Below are positions 34,680 through 43,196 of a stretch of DNA of 64,000 nucleotides, in pieces. Where the stretch lies: the NCBI GenBank assembly GCA_009773455.1, contig WSXU01000015.1:1-64000 (forward strand). Reading direction: 5' to 3'. Each line of letters opens with the position of its first letter. Position 1 is the first letter of the stretch. The position numbers were made by a program, and so were the translations under genes. A model generated the notes under the pieces. That model was not told where the DNA came from and did not search any database. It saw nothing but the letters and a program-made list of their open reading frames with translations. This DNA comes from Bacteroidota bacterium. Lineage in GTDB: Bacteria; Bacteroidota; Bacteroidia; Bacteroidales; Lentimicrobiaceae.

Positions 34680-34687
34680 CAAAGATA
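34680..34687 (-). promoter_or_regulatory. -7 element of the YtxH-like gene
   Basis: TATCTTTG on the minus strand, 28 bp before the ATG at 34651. Confidence 0.6.
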
Positions 34688-34762
34688 GGATAATTTTCCG
34701 GACGACACGAATAAAACCGCCAGAGTCCGACAACGATTGAACCTGATCAGGCGAAGAATAAC

Positions 34763-36715
34763 CTATTTCACAAACTGCCGCCCGTTATCATTGATGTACT
34801 GAAACACCTGAAGATTGCATCGGGCATACTCATCCATCTGCTGCTTTATTCCCGGATACTTCACCGAATAATCCTTCAGGCTTCCATTCCTGTACCTGAA
34901 GAGTTTCGAGCTGCCGTTGTGTTTCACGATCAGAAAGAATTCCTTCCCGATAACGCCGTAATTGTCGATGCTGTTCACCATAATGTATGGACGTTCATCC
35001 TTCATCAGATCTATGCCTGATGTATTGTTAATCCAAGGCTGATGAAGAATTCCCATGATGGTGGGGTAGATGTCGATCTGGCCCCCGATGCAGTTGAAAA
35101 TACGGCTTCCGGGAAGCAATGCAGGTGCATAGAATATCAGAGGCGTATGATGATATTCAAGCGAAATATCATAACTGCGCTTTTTATGGATCCCATGATC
35201 GGCAACGAACACGAAAAGTGTATTGGAATACCATTTTTGTTTAGCCGCCTGTTTCATAAACTGCTGCAGAGCCCAGTCAGAATATTCAATGATCTGGTCT
35301 TTGAGATCGGTATTCCGGGGAGAAAAGTATTCGGGCAGGTAATAGGGGCCATGGTTACTGGCTGTCATAAAGGAAACGAGGAAAGGTTTTCCTTTCTCAT
35401 GCAGCTTGTTTATCACAGGTATTGAGTATCGGAACATATAATCATCGGGGACTCCCAGTGTTGTCTTCACTTCTTCCGACGGATAATCCGCTTCTGTAAT
35501 TATCTGATCAAAGTCGTTGGTGCTGAGGAAGCCTTCAACATTGTCAAACTGCCCGTCATGCGTGGTGATGTAGGTGGTTGTGTAGCCCAGCTTTTTCAGC
35601 GTATTGGAAATGCCATTATACTGAAGAATCCTGCTTTCACGCATGGGTTGCTGCCTGAAAATGGCCGGATATGAGAAAAGCGTGCTGAAAATTCCATTAA
35701 ATGTATGTATCCCGGCCGTATATATACTGTCGAAATAATAGCTGTTCAGGGCCAGGCTGTCAAGAAAAGGTGTCAGGTCCTGTGTGTTGCCATTCCTTTT
35801 CATTTTTGAAGCTGCCATACTTTCCATGATGATGATGACAACATTCGGTTTGTTGGTTGCAACAGAATCCGGAATTACCTGGCGGTATAGAGGATAATAG
35901 GGATTTACCGGACTAATGCCAAGATACTGCTGAACCCTTTTAATGGCAACCTGTTCGTCAATCAGCCTGATGGCCTCATTTCTTTTGTCCAGATTTTCAA
36001 GGTAACTCTGCATGAGGGTAAATACGGGGTTCAGTCCCAACTGATTGAGGAAGGCATTGTCGGTGATATAAGCGGTGCCGACTTTGATGGGGGCCTTCTG
36101 AGCCAGCCGCCCCCTGATGCCTGCAAACATGAATCCCAGAAAAATAACAGATACCACAATCTTCACCAGCAATGCTTTCCTGATCAAGGGTAATTTACCA
36201 GATTTCCTGAAAAGGATGCGGAGAATCCTGAAAAAGAGGATGGTCAGCAGGATAAACGGAATGGTATATACCCAGTATCTGGGCTCCTCAACAACCATCC
36301 TGAAAACAAAAACCGGGCTGTCTAACCACTGAAAGGCACTGATCGTAAATCTTGAGAAAAACTGATTAAAGTAAGGGATATCAATGGCACAGATCAGAAA
36401 TGAAATGGAAAACAGGATAAGGACAAAATAAAAAATAATCCGGCTGACTATTACGCTGCGTTTATTCAGCAAAAACATTGTTGTCAGGGCCAGGTAGGGA
36501 ATCACAAGCAGGTATCCGCTGATCACAACATCGAAGCGAATGCCCATGATAAAGGCATTGACGATGTCGGCAAAAGAAGCCTGGATACCATCAATGTTCC
36601 CGATGCCCGTAAAAAACAGGATCAATCGGAATACAAAGAAAAACAGGATCGCCAGTCCATATATCTTCAGAATCAGACCAATGTTATCCCATCCTTTCAA
36701 TGCCTTCATTCTCAA
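34763..36715 (-). CDS. LTA synthase-like membrane phosphotransferase (sulfatase fold)
   Basis: A 650-residue membrane enzyme. The first about 215 residues hold five transmembrane helices. The rest is a periplasmic sulfatase-fold domain: IIIMESMAASKM with the first metal ligand Glu, the presumed nucleophile Thr in AGIHTFNGIFSTLFSYP, and the metal site FVADHGIHKK. LTA synthases and related enzymes move glycerol-phosphate or phosphoethanolamine from a lipid to a polymer or glycan. In a Gram-negative host the acceptor is more likely a glycan, lipid or protein than teichoic acid. It starts 28 bp after the glycerophosphodiesterase gene and is probably co-transcribed with it. Confidence 0.9.
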   Translation of the reverse strand: MRMKALKGWDNIGLILKIYGLAILFFFVFRLILFFTGIGNIDGIQASFADIVNAFIMGIRFDVVISGYLLVIPYLALTTMFLLNKRSVIVSRIIFYFVLILFSISFLICAIDIPYFNQFFSRFTISAFQWLDSPVFVFRMVVEEPRYWVYTIPFILLTILFFRILRILFRKSGKLPLIRKALLVKIVVSVIFLGFMFAGIRGRLAQKAPIKVGTAYITDNAFLNQLGLNPVFTLMQSYLENLDKRNEAIRLIDEQVAIKRVQQYLGISPVNPYYPLYRQVIPDSVATNKPNVVIIIMESMAASKMKRNGNTQDLTPFLDSLALNSYYFDSIYTAGIHTFNGIFSTLFSYPAIFRQQPMRESRILQYNGISNTLKKLGYTTTYITTHDGQFDNVEGFLSTNDFDQIITEADYPSEEVKTTLGVPDDYMFRYSIPVINKLHEKGKPFLVSFMTASNHGPYYLPEYFSPRNTDLKDQIIEYSDWALQQFMKQAAKQKWYSNTLFVFVADHGIHKKRSYDISLEYHHTPLIFYAPALLPGSRIFNCIGGQIDIYPTIMGILHQPWINNTSGIDLMKDERPYIMVNSIDNYGVIGKEFFLIVKHNGSSKLFRYRNGSLKDYSVKYPGIKQQMDEYARCNLQVFQYINDNGRQFVK

Positions 36716-36743
36716 ATGTATTTATCGAACTTTTAATAACATT

Positions 36744-37619
36744 CTAATGTTTGATCAGTTTCAGATTGTTGAAAACGTGGCTGGCCGTATCATAGTCGAG
36801 GATCAGGTTTTCGAGCCCCTTCTTTCGTGCGTAAATATAATTGGAACTATCAACACCGTAAACGATCCTGTTTGAGAGCAAATCCTTCCTTTTCAACCAC
36901 CTCATATGATTGTCATCCACCCTGCTGAGAAATCCTGAAAGAAAATCCGGCTTAAGGTTTTTAGGCATCAGGTTGTATGTCCATTCCTTGCCGGCGTTGT
37001 AACCCTCAAGGGCTGTAAGTATTTCAGGATGATGGTATTCAATATAGAACACAAACAACAGGTCGGCACAGGCTACCACCGCATTGCTTTCAATTCCATA
37101 ACGATGAATAACTTCTACAATCTGATCAGCTTCCCTGAAACTGCTTAGTTTCATGTCAAGATAGAAGATGAAATCCCTGTGGTGGCGGTTCATAACTTCT
37201 TCCAGGGTGGGGACATGAAAAGATGTTTTTTTACCGTTCATCAGCAAAGGGTAATTTTTCAACCCAGCCGTGGTTATTTCCTTAATTGATTTATCCAGAC
37301 CAAGCATTCTCCGGCAGTCGGCATCATGAAAAAGGATAAAGTCGCCATCGGCCGATTTTCGCAGATCAAATTCCACCGCTTTGAATCCCAGTCTTTTCGC
37401 TTCCCCGATTGATTCCAGACTGTTTTCAGGAAACCAGGCTGCGATACCCCTGTGAGCAAATATCAGGGATGAGCCGGAAGGAAGTAACGGGTGTAAATTT
37501 ACCTTTTTCCTGCCGGGGCCACCCAGGTAAAAAAATATCAGGGCATAAACACCTATAAGGATTGCCGGGGTAAGCAACAGGTATCTGACTATCCTGGAAT
37601 ATTTATAGCGATTGTTCAA
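36744..37619 (-). CDS. Membrane-anchored glycerophosphodiester phosphodiesterase
   Basis: A 291-residue hydrolase that should split glycerophosphodiesters into glycerol-3-phosphate and an alcohol. One N-terminal helix (about 13-32, YLLLTPAILIGVYALIFFYL) anchors it, leaving the catalytic domain outside. Key residues are H56 (FAHRG), E65 (PEN), E83 and D85 (VEFDLRKSADGDFILFHD), and H98. It precedes the LTA-synthase-like gene by 28 bp. Together they suggest turnover of a glycerophosphate-containing lipid or polymer in the envelope. A -7 box lies 37 bp upstream. Confidence 0.9.
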   Translation of the reverse strand: MNNRYKYSRIVRYLLLTPAILIGVYALIFFYLGGPGRKKVNLHPLLPSGSSLIFAHRGIAAWFPENSLESIGEAKRLGFKAVEFDLRKSADGDFILFHDADCRRMLGLDKSIKEITTAGLKNYPLLMNGKKTSFHVPTLEEVMNRHHRDFIFYLDMKLSSFREADQIVEVIHRYGIESNAVVACADLLFVFYIEYHHPEILTALEGYNAGKEWTYNLMPKNLKPDFLSGFLSRVDDNHMRWLKRKDLLSNRIVYGVDSSNYIYARKKGLENLILDYDTASHVFNNLKLIKH

Positions 37620-37655
37620 ATCGGGTTGTATAGGTTTAGCCCTGAATTATAACAG

Positions 37656-37663
37656 CAAAGATA
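37656..37663 (-). promoter_or_regulatory. -7 element of the GDPD / LTA-synthase-like operon
   Basis: TATCTTTG on the minus strand, with the ATG at 37619 about 37 bp downstream. Confidence 0.55.
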
Positions 37664-37715
37664 ATTGAATATGTAAAATGCCGGTGGTAATGGCAATTCC
37701 GGGAACTTACCGTTT

Positions 37716-38906
37716 TTACTGACTTAGTCCATTCACCGCGAGCCATGCCATCAGACCGGCTCCAACCTCCAGGCATGACTCATCCACATCAAACTGCGAA
37801 GTGTGAAGGTTGTGAATGATACCCCGGCTTTCGTTACGGATACCCAGCCTGTAAAAGCAGGATGGAACCTTTTGGGAGAAATAGGCAAAGTCTTCAGCTG
37901 TCATTCTCATATCCATATCAGCCACGTTCTCAGCACCCAGGTAATCAATGGCCAGTTGTCTCGCTTGTGCCGTAACCTTATCATCATTGACGAGGAATGG
38001 ATAACCCTTGTCGATAAAAACCTCACAGGTGCCTCCCATCCCTTCAGCTATAGTCGTTGCCATCTTTTCAATCCTACGGTGGGCTTCGGCCCGCCATGAT
38101 TCGTCAAATGTGCGTAGTGTGCCATCGAGCTTTACCTGGTCAGGAATAATGTTGGTCCGGCCTTCAGCGATAAAACGTCCAAACGACAAAACCGCCGGAA
38201 GTTGGGGAGGCAGATTACGGCTGACGATCTGCTGAAGTGCAACCAGAATATGGGCGGCAATCAAAACAGGATCTATATTCAGTTCAGGAGTGGCGCCATG
38301 ACCGCCTTTGCCTTTCACCGTAAGGTAAACTTCATCGGTTGAAGCCATATATTTTCCGGGTTTCATCCCTACTTTTCCGGCTTCAAGGGTGGGAAGAACA
38401 TGTTGACCGAACATTTTTACCGGCACAGGATTCTCAAGCACCCCGGCCTTTATCATCATGGAAGCGCCTCCGGGAAACCGCTCTTCCGAAGGTTGAAAAA
38501 TCAGCTTTATGGTACCTTCAAATTCATTGCGGAGTTCATTCAACAACTTTGACGCTCCAAGCAAACAGGTCATATGAACGTCGTGGCCACAGGCATGCAT
38601 CACACCAGGATTCGTTGAACAATATTCTGCCTGGTTCTGTTCCGTGATGGGAAGTGCATCCATATCCGCCCTCAGGGCAACAACCATGGAACCGGGATTC
38701 CTGCCTTTGATAAGTCCGACAACCCCATGAACAGCCATGCCGGTTGTAAAAGGAATCCCATACTCGTTCAGCTTTGATTGAATAAAAGCAGAAGTTGCCT
38801 GCTCCTGCATCGACAATTCGGGATGCTTGTGCAGATGACGACGAACAGCCGTCAGTTCAGGCAGCAGTGAAGCTGCTTTCTGCCTGATAGTTTCCAGCAA
38901 ATCCAT
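37716..38906 (-). CDS. M20 family amidohydrolase (N-acyl-amino acid / hippurate hydrolase type)
   Basis: A 396-residue cytoplasmic metallopeptidase-like enzyme that removes acyl groups from amino acids. It has the metal and catalytic residues of the M20D group: Cys106 and His108 in HACGHDVHM, Glu141-Glu142 in FQPSEERFPGG, a His in FGQHVLP, and a final His in IHNLHTSQFDVDE. The dimerisation domain follows KGKGGHGATPE. Specificity for hippurate, indole-acetyl-amino acids or N-acyl amino acids cannot be told from sequence. The promoter box TATTTTTG lies 17 bp upstream. Confidence 0.92.
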   Translation of the reverse strand: MDLLETIRQKAASLLPELTAVRRHLHKHPELSMQEQATSAFIQSKLNEYGIPFTTGMAVHGVVGLIKGRNPGSMVVALRADMDALPITEQNQAEYCSTNPGVMHACGHDVHMTCLLGASKLLNELRNEFEGTIKLIFQPSEERFPGGASMMIKAGVLENPVPVKMFGQHVLPTLEAGKVGMKPGKYMASTDEVYLTVKGKGGHGATPELNIDPVLIAAHILVALQQIVSRNLPPQLPAVLSFGRFIAEGRTNIIPDQVKLDGTLRTFDESWRAEAHRRIEKMATTIAEGMGGTCEVFIDKGYPFLVNDDKVTAQARQLAIDYLGAENVADMDMRMTAEDFAYFSQKVPSCFYRLGIRNESRGIIHNLHTSQFDVDESCLEVGAGLMAWLAVNGLSQ

Positions 38907-38922
38907 TTATAGCGGTTTATTA

Positions 38923-38930
38923 CAAAAATA
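38923..38930 (-). promoter_or_regulatory. -7 element of the M20 amidohydrolase gene
   Basis: TATTTTTG on the minus strand, 17 bp before the ATG at 38906. Confidence 0.5.
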
Positions 38931-39073
38931 CGATGTTTTAGTTTACGGATTCACTGTTCATCAGGAATGGCAGAGGACAAATCTTGTCCATACAATAATG
39001 TCAAAATTAAGTTCTACGAACCTGACCAACCGTATCCCAAAATGCCCTGATTTTTTTATACTGATTTAATCAC

Positions 39074-39107
39074 ACAAATCCACAATCCGAAATCTGCAAT
39101 CCGAAAT
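39074..39107. repeat. Short tandem AATCCGAAATCT-like repeat
   Basis: TCCACAATCCGAAATCTGCAATCCGAAAT contains two CAATCCGAAAT units spaced 13 bp apart. It is a low-complexity intergenic phrase of the same style as those near 8.2 kb. Confidence 0.5.
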
Positions 39108-39109
39108 TA

Positions 39110-40933
39110 CTATTGCCCCATTGACTGTAGATCATTCAACCGTTTATAAACACCTTCCCTGGTCATAAGTTCGTTGTGGGTTCCCCTTTCAACAATCTCC
39201 CCCTTTTGCATCACAATAATTTCATCGGCATGCTGTATGGTGGATAGCCGGTGGGCAATCACCAGTGATGTGCGGTTTTTCATCAGGTTCAGCAATGCAT
39301 CCTGCACCAGCCGTTCCGATTCTGTATCAAGGGCAGATGTTGCCTCATCAAGGATCATGACAGGTGGATTGCGCAACACCGCCCTGGCGATGCTGATCCG
39401 CTGCCGCTGCCCCCCCGACATCTTGATGCCCCGGTCACCAATGTTGGTTTCATATCCATCGGGCATCTGCATGATAAACTCATGGGCATTGGCAACCTTT
39501 GCTGCTGCAATCACATCATCCTTACCCACATTCTGCATCCCGAAAGTTATATTATCCAGCACAGTGGCATTGAATAAAATAGTTTCCTGCGATACAATGC
39601 CCATCAGACCGCGAACATCGCTGATCACAAAATTGCGGATGGGCGTTCCGTCAATCAAAATTTCACCCTGGGTGGTATCGTAAAAACGCGGAAGCAGGTC
39701 GGCCATGGTCGATTTACCAGAGCCGGAAGCACCCACCAGGGCAATGGATTTCCCTTTGGGGATAATCAGGTTGATGTTCTTTAATACATCCTCCTGTTCG
39801 TAACGAAACCACACATTCCGGTATTCTATCTGCTCTTTGAATTCTTTAACCGCAACAGCATCCTCTTTCTCTGTAATGACTTCTTCGGCATTGAGAATCT
39901 GTTCGATCCTTTCCACCGAAGCAGCCCCTTTCTGTACATTGTAAACAGCGGTAGACAATGCCTTTATCGGGTTGATGATCTGGGAGAAAACGGTGATGTA
40001 GACAATGAAAATTGCCGCATCCATCGATGAACCCGGCGAAAGTATAATTTTTCCGCCGTACCAGATTACGAAAACAGATACTGCAATCCCCATAAACTCA
40101 CTCAAGGGTGAGGCCAGGTCTCTTTTACGGAACAGCCTGACCATTAATCGGTTATATTTAAAGTTTGTATCCTTGAAATTCGCGTTTGCCCAGTCAATGG
40201 AATTAAACGCCTTGATATTCCTTAATCCGCTGATTGTTTCTTCAATGTTGGATAACAATTCACCCATTTTTATCTGGCCTTTGGCCGAAGTTCGTTTCAG
40301 GCTACGTCCGATGCGGCCGATCAGCAGTCCGCTTACCGGAAGCAGAACAAGCACCATCAGCGTAAGCTCATAATTCATCATAAACAGGGTAACCAGATAG
40401 GCAATGATGGTCACCGGATCGCGGAAAAGCATTTCAAGTGAACTCAGTACCGACCATTCAACTTCCTGCACATCGGTGGTCATACGTGAAATTATATCGC
40501 CCTTTTTCTTCTCTGAATAATAGGAAAGCGGCAGGATCAGGATTTTATGATAAAGGGCGTTGCGTATGTCTCTTACCACACCATTGCGCACCTCAGCGAT
40601 GTAGTACATGGCCAGGTAGCGAAACAGGTTTTTCAGGAAAAATACAGATACAATCACGATGCAGATGTATGCGAGGGTGGTAAGCTCCCCGTACTGCTCA
40701 ATCATTTTACCGATCTCGTAATAGAAATTCTGCTTTATCGCATCGAAACTCCATTCAAAAACCGGAGGTACCGGTACCGGCTTTTCCAGTTTGAAAAGGA
40801 TATTCAGAACAGGAATGACCGCTGCAAAAGATACCAGTGAGAACACAACACTGATGATATTGAAAAGGATATTCAGCAAAGCAAAACCCCAGTATGGAAT
40901 TGCGTAGCGCAGTACTTTAAGGAGATTTTTCAT
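39110..40933 (-). CDS. MsbA-like ABC exporter (fused permease and ATPase)
   Basis: A 607-residue half transporter that works as a homodimer in the inner membrane. The first about 330 residues contain six transmembrane helices. The ATPase has Walker A GASGSGKST, Q-loop VSQETILF, signature MSGGQRQRIS, Walker B VMILDEATSALD and the H-loop IAHRLST. The best match in style is the MsbA/lipid A exporter group, and one such gene is expected in every Gram-negative bacterium, but multidrug-type homologues look the same. A -7 box lies 37 bp upstream. Confidence 0.9.
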   Translation of the reverse strand: MKNLLKVLRYAIPYWGFALLNILFNIISVVFSLVSFAAVIPVLNILFKLEKPVPVPPVFEWSFDAIKQNFYYEIGKMIEQYGELTTLAYICIVIVSVFFLKNLFRYLAMYYIAEVRNGVVRDIRNALYHKILILPLSYYSEKKKGDIISRMTTDVQEVEWSVLSSLEMLFRDPVTIIAYLVTLFMMNYELTLMVLVLLPVSGLLIGRIGRSLKRTSAKGQIKMGELLSNIEETISGLRNIKAFNSIDWANANFKDTNFKYNRLMVRLFRKRDLASPLSEFMGIAVSVFVIWYGGKIILSPGSSMDAAIFIVYITVFSQIINPIKALSTAVYNVQKGAASVERIEQILNAEEVITEKEDAVAVKEFKEQIEYRNVWFRYEQEDVLKNINLIIPKGKSIALVGASGSGKSTMADLLPRFYDTTQGEILIDGTPIRNFVISDVRGLMGIVSQETILFNATVLDNITFGMQNVGKDDVIAAAKVANAHEFIMQMPDGYETNIGDRGIKMSGGQRQRISIARAVLRNPPVMILDEATSALDTESERLVQDALLNLMKNRTSLVIAHRLSTIQHADEIIVMQKGEIVERGTHNELMTREGVYKRLNDLQSMGQ

Positions 40934-40969
40934 TATCTATCATTATCGGGAAAAATCCCGGCGAAGAAG

Positions 40970-40977
40970 CAAAGATA
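40970..40977 (-). promoter_or_regulatory. -7 element of the MsbA-like ABC exporter
   Basis: TATCTTTG on the minus strand, 37 bp before the ATG at 40933. Confidence 0.55.
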
Positions 40978-41250
40978 AGAGGTAAACGCAGAATCTGTTT
41001 TCATATTTCGCAATTAGCTTAGCTTTTCCTCCCTTGTTAGATACATGACAGGCAGTATTTCCGGATTCTCAGATGTTGGTTTTTAAACAACAGTTCATTT
41101 CCCGGAAAGTCACATGAGCCATTACTGAAATCCTTTATCCGATCAGTCTGGATACACCGAAAATACCTTTACAGCAGGATTTATTTATCCGATATCCTTC
41201 ACATTCTACACTTTGAGCTTGATTCTTTGAACTTTAAACTTCCTTATCCT

Positions 41251-41258
41251 TACCTTTG
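41251..41258 (+). promoter_or_regulatory. -7 element of rbfA, leaderless geometry
   Basis: TACCTTTG ends 4 bp before the ATG at 41263, so the mRNA should start at or within a base or two of the start codon. The TTG at 41227 that opens a longer frame is the -33 element. Confidence 0.6.
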
Positions 41259-41262
41259 CCGC

Positions 41263-41601
41263 ATGGAATCAAAACGTCAGCAGAAAATTTCCAGGTTGCT
41301 TCAAAAGGACCTGGGCGAAATATTCCGTTTAATGGCCCACGATCATCTGCGTGGATACCTCATCACGGTTACCAGGGTAAACATTACCCCTGATATGTCT
41401 CTTGCCCGGGTATTTCTAAGCCTTTTCGGACCCGGAGAAAAAACCGAGATATTCAAAAACATAAACAGGCAGAAGAAGGAGATCAGACATCAGCTGGGCA
41501 TCAGGGTGAAAGGTCAGCTCAGGATCATTCCTGACCTGGAATTCATTGTTGATGACTCTCTCGATTACATCGAAAATATTGAAAAACTGCTCAACGCCTG
41601 A
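41263..41601 (+). CDS. rbfA: Ribosome-binding factor A
   Basis: A 112-residue KH-fold protein that binds the 30S subunit and helps late 16S rRNA maturation. It has the family opening MESKRQQKISRLLQKDLGEIF, the strand YLITVTRVNITPDMSLARVFLSLF, and the end RIIPDLEFIVDDSLDYIENIEKLL. Length is normal. It is followed after 69 bp by the LolC/E-like permease gene in the same direction, an arrangement that is not the usual nusA-infB-rbfA cluster. The mRNA appears leaderless. Confidence 0.93.
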   Translation: MESKRQQKISRLLQKDLGEIFRLMAHDHLRGYLITVTRVNITPDMSLARVFLSLFGPGEKTEIFKNINRQKKEIRHQLGIRVKGQLRIIPDLEFIVDDSLDYIENIEKLLNA

Positions 41602-41670
41602 TTTTCTGACCCGGGCCCAGATCATAAGCGCACGCTTAAAACACCCCGGAATATTAATACCTGAAATCCT

Positions 41671-42912
41671 GTGAAACTTCCGTTATACATAGCCTGGCGC
41701 TACCTGAAATCGAAGAAGTCGCACAATGTGATAAACATCATTTCAGGGATATCTGTCGCCGGAGTCACCATCGGTACGATGGCACTGATTGTGGTATTAT
41801 CTGTATTCAACGGTTTCGAAAGCCTGGTCATATCCCTTTTCAACAGCTTCGACCCTCCTGTTAAAATCAGCCCCTTCAAAGGAAAAACTTTTGATTCAAA
41901 AACTTATCCATGGGCTGAAATAGCTTCAATACCCGGAATAAGTGCCCAGACTGCCGTAATTGAAGAAAAGGCCCTGCTTCGTTATGGAACAGCCCAGTTC
42001 CTTGTAACCCTGAAAGGCGTTGATTCAACCTATCAGAGCTGGACCGGGCTGGACAGCATGATGACTGACGGCAGCCTTATCCTTGAATTCAAAGATCAGC
42101 CCTACGCCGTGGTTGGCCAGGGTGTGGCATACTACCTGGGCATCAATACCGATGATTACGACACGTTCATCGAAGCCTATGCCCCAAGGCGGTCCGGTAA
42201 ACCCGGGGCCAGTCCGGATCAGGCTTTTAACCGTCTCGACATCCGGCCCTCTGGCATTTTCTCTGTTCAGCAGGATTTTGATACCAGATATGTGATCGTT
42301 CCTATAGGTTTCACCCGGGAACTCTTTGAATACACCAGTGAAATAACTTCTGTGGAGATCGCTCTTGCTAAAGACACGGATACAGAAGCGATACAAAGCA
42401 TTATCAGTCAGAAACTGGGTCCCGGCTATGTCGTAAAAAACAGGTTTGAACAACAGGAAACCCTCTACCGGATCATGCATTCAGAAAAATGGGCCATCTT
42501 CCTGATTCTCTCTTTTATTCTGGTCATTGCCACTTTCAATGTGATCGGATCACTTTCGATGCTTATCCTCGACAAGAAAAAAGACATTGCCATTCTTTAC
42601 AGCCTGGGGGCTGACAAGCAACTCATCAAACGGATATTTATGGTCGAAGGTATGCTGGTTTCGCTGAGCGGGGCAATTGCCGGATTGGTTTTAGGAGCGG
42701 TCATCTGTATTGTGCAGCAGAAGTTTGGGCTGGTCCAAATCAATGCTGAAGGAGGTTCCTTCCTGATCAGTGCTTATCCGGTACTGATGCAATGGCAGGA
42801 TTTCTTTTTTGTTTTTATAACTGTTTCCGTGATTGGAATGATGGCGGCATGGATCCCCGTCAGAAACACCGGAAAGGTCGATTCCAGGCTGACCGCAATG
42901 CATTCACGCTGA
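41671..42912 (+). CDS. LolC/LolE-type lipoprotein-releasing permease
   Basis: A 413-residue inner-membrane protein of the FtsX/MacB fold. The N-terminus MKLPLYIAWRYLKSKKSHNVINIIS is that of LolC/E, and the first helix is at about 24-50. A periplasmic domain spans about 51-270, and three helices cover about 271-400 (WAIFLILSFILVIATFNVIG, LVSLSGAIAGLVLGAVICI, FFFVFITVSVIGMMAAWIP). In Escherichia coli LolCDE extracts lipoproteins from the inner membrane for LolA; in Bacteroidota one such permease often serves as both LolC and LolE. The start codon is GTG at 41671. No LolD ATPase gene is adjacent. Confidence 0.9.
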   Translation: MKLPLYIAWRYLKSKKSHNVINIISGISVAGVTIGTMALIVVLSVFNGFESLVISLFNSFDPPVKISPFKGKTFDSKTYPWAEIASIPGISAQTAVIEEKALLRYGTAQFLVTLKGVDSTYQSWTGLDSMMTDGSLILEFKDQPYAVVGQGVAYYLGINTDDYDTFIEAYAPRRSGKPGASPDQAFNRLDIRPSGIFSVQQDFDTRYVIVPIGFTRELFEYTSEITSVEIALAKDTDTEAIQSIISQKLGPGYVVKNRFEQQETLYRIMHSEKWAIFLILSFILVIATFNVIGSLSMLILDKKKDIAILYSLGADKQLIKRIFMVEGMLVSLSGAIAGLVLGAVICIVQQKFGLVQINAEGGSFLISAYPVLMQWQDFFFVFITVSVIGMMAAWIPVRNTGKVDSRLTAMHSR

Positions 42913-43108
42913 TATATTTTTTCCCTGTTCAGGCAACCCTTCCTGTTTTCATGTGTCATAGACGCTAAGGCATTGGCCCTTTTGTTTTTAAAATAATTAC
43001 TAAAGTCGTCCGGAATTTAAGGGTAAGCAACCGGCTGTTTTATTAATTATTTCATATATCTATTTGTTTTTCAGTAAATTAAAACGAAAAAAATTTTTAC
43101 AATAATCG

Positions 43109-43138
43109 TTGAATTGTTCGGATTTATATATAGCTTTG
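43109..43138 (+). promoter_or_regulatory. Promoter of the tandem C25 protease genes
   Basis: TTG at 43109-43111, exactly 19 bp, then TAGCTTTG at 43131-43138. This fits the Bacteroidota consensus very well and predicts a leader of about 50 nt before the ATG at 43197. Confidence 0.7.
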
Positions 43139-43196
43139 TGGGTTACTATTTTGCCCCGGGGCTATTAAACTCATTATCAACCAAGGTATATTTACC

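Larger units (their letters stand above)
40934..41262. promoter_or_regulatory. Divergent promoter region of the ABC exporter and rbfA
   Basis: The minus-strand box TATCTTTG at 40970-40977 serves the exporter. The plus-strand pair TTG (41227-41229) and TACCTTTG (41251-41258), 21 bp apart, serves rbfA. Between 41211 and 41245 lies the 'ctttgagcttgattctttgaactttaaact' phrase, which resembles the repeat family at 8068-8106 and 240-290. No gene is present in the spacer. Confidence 0.6.
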
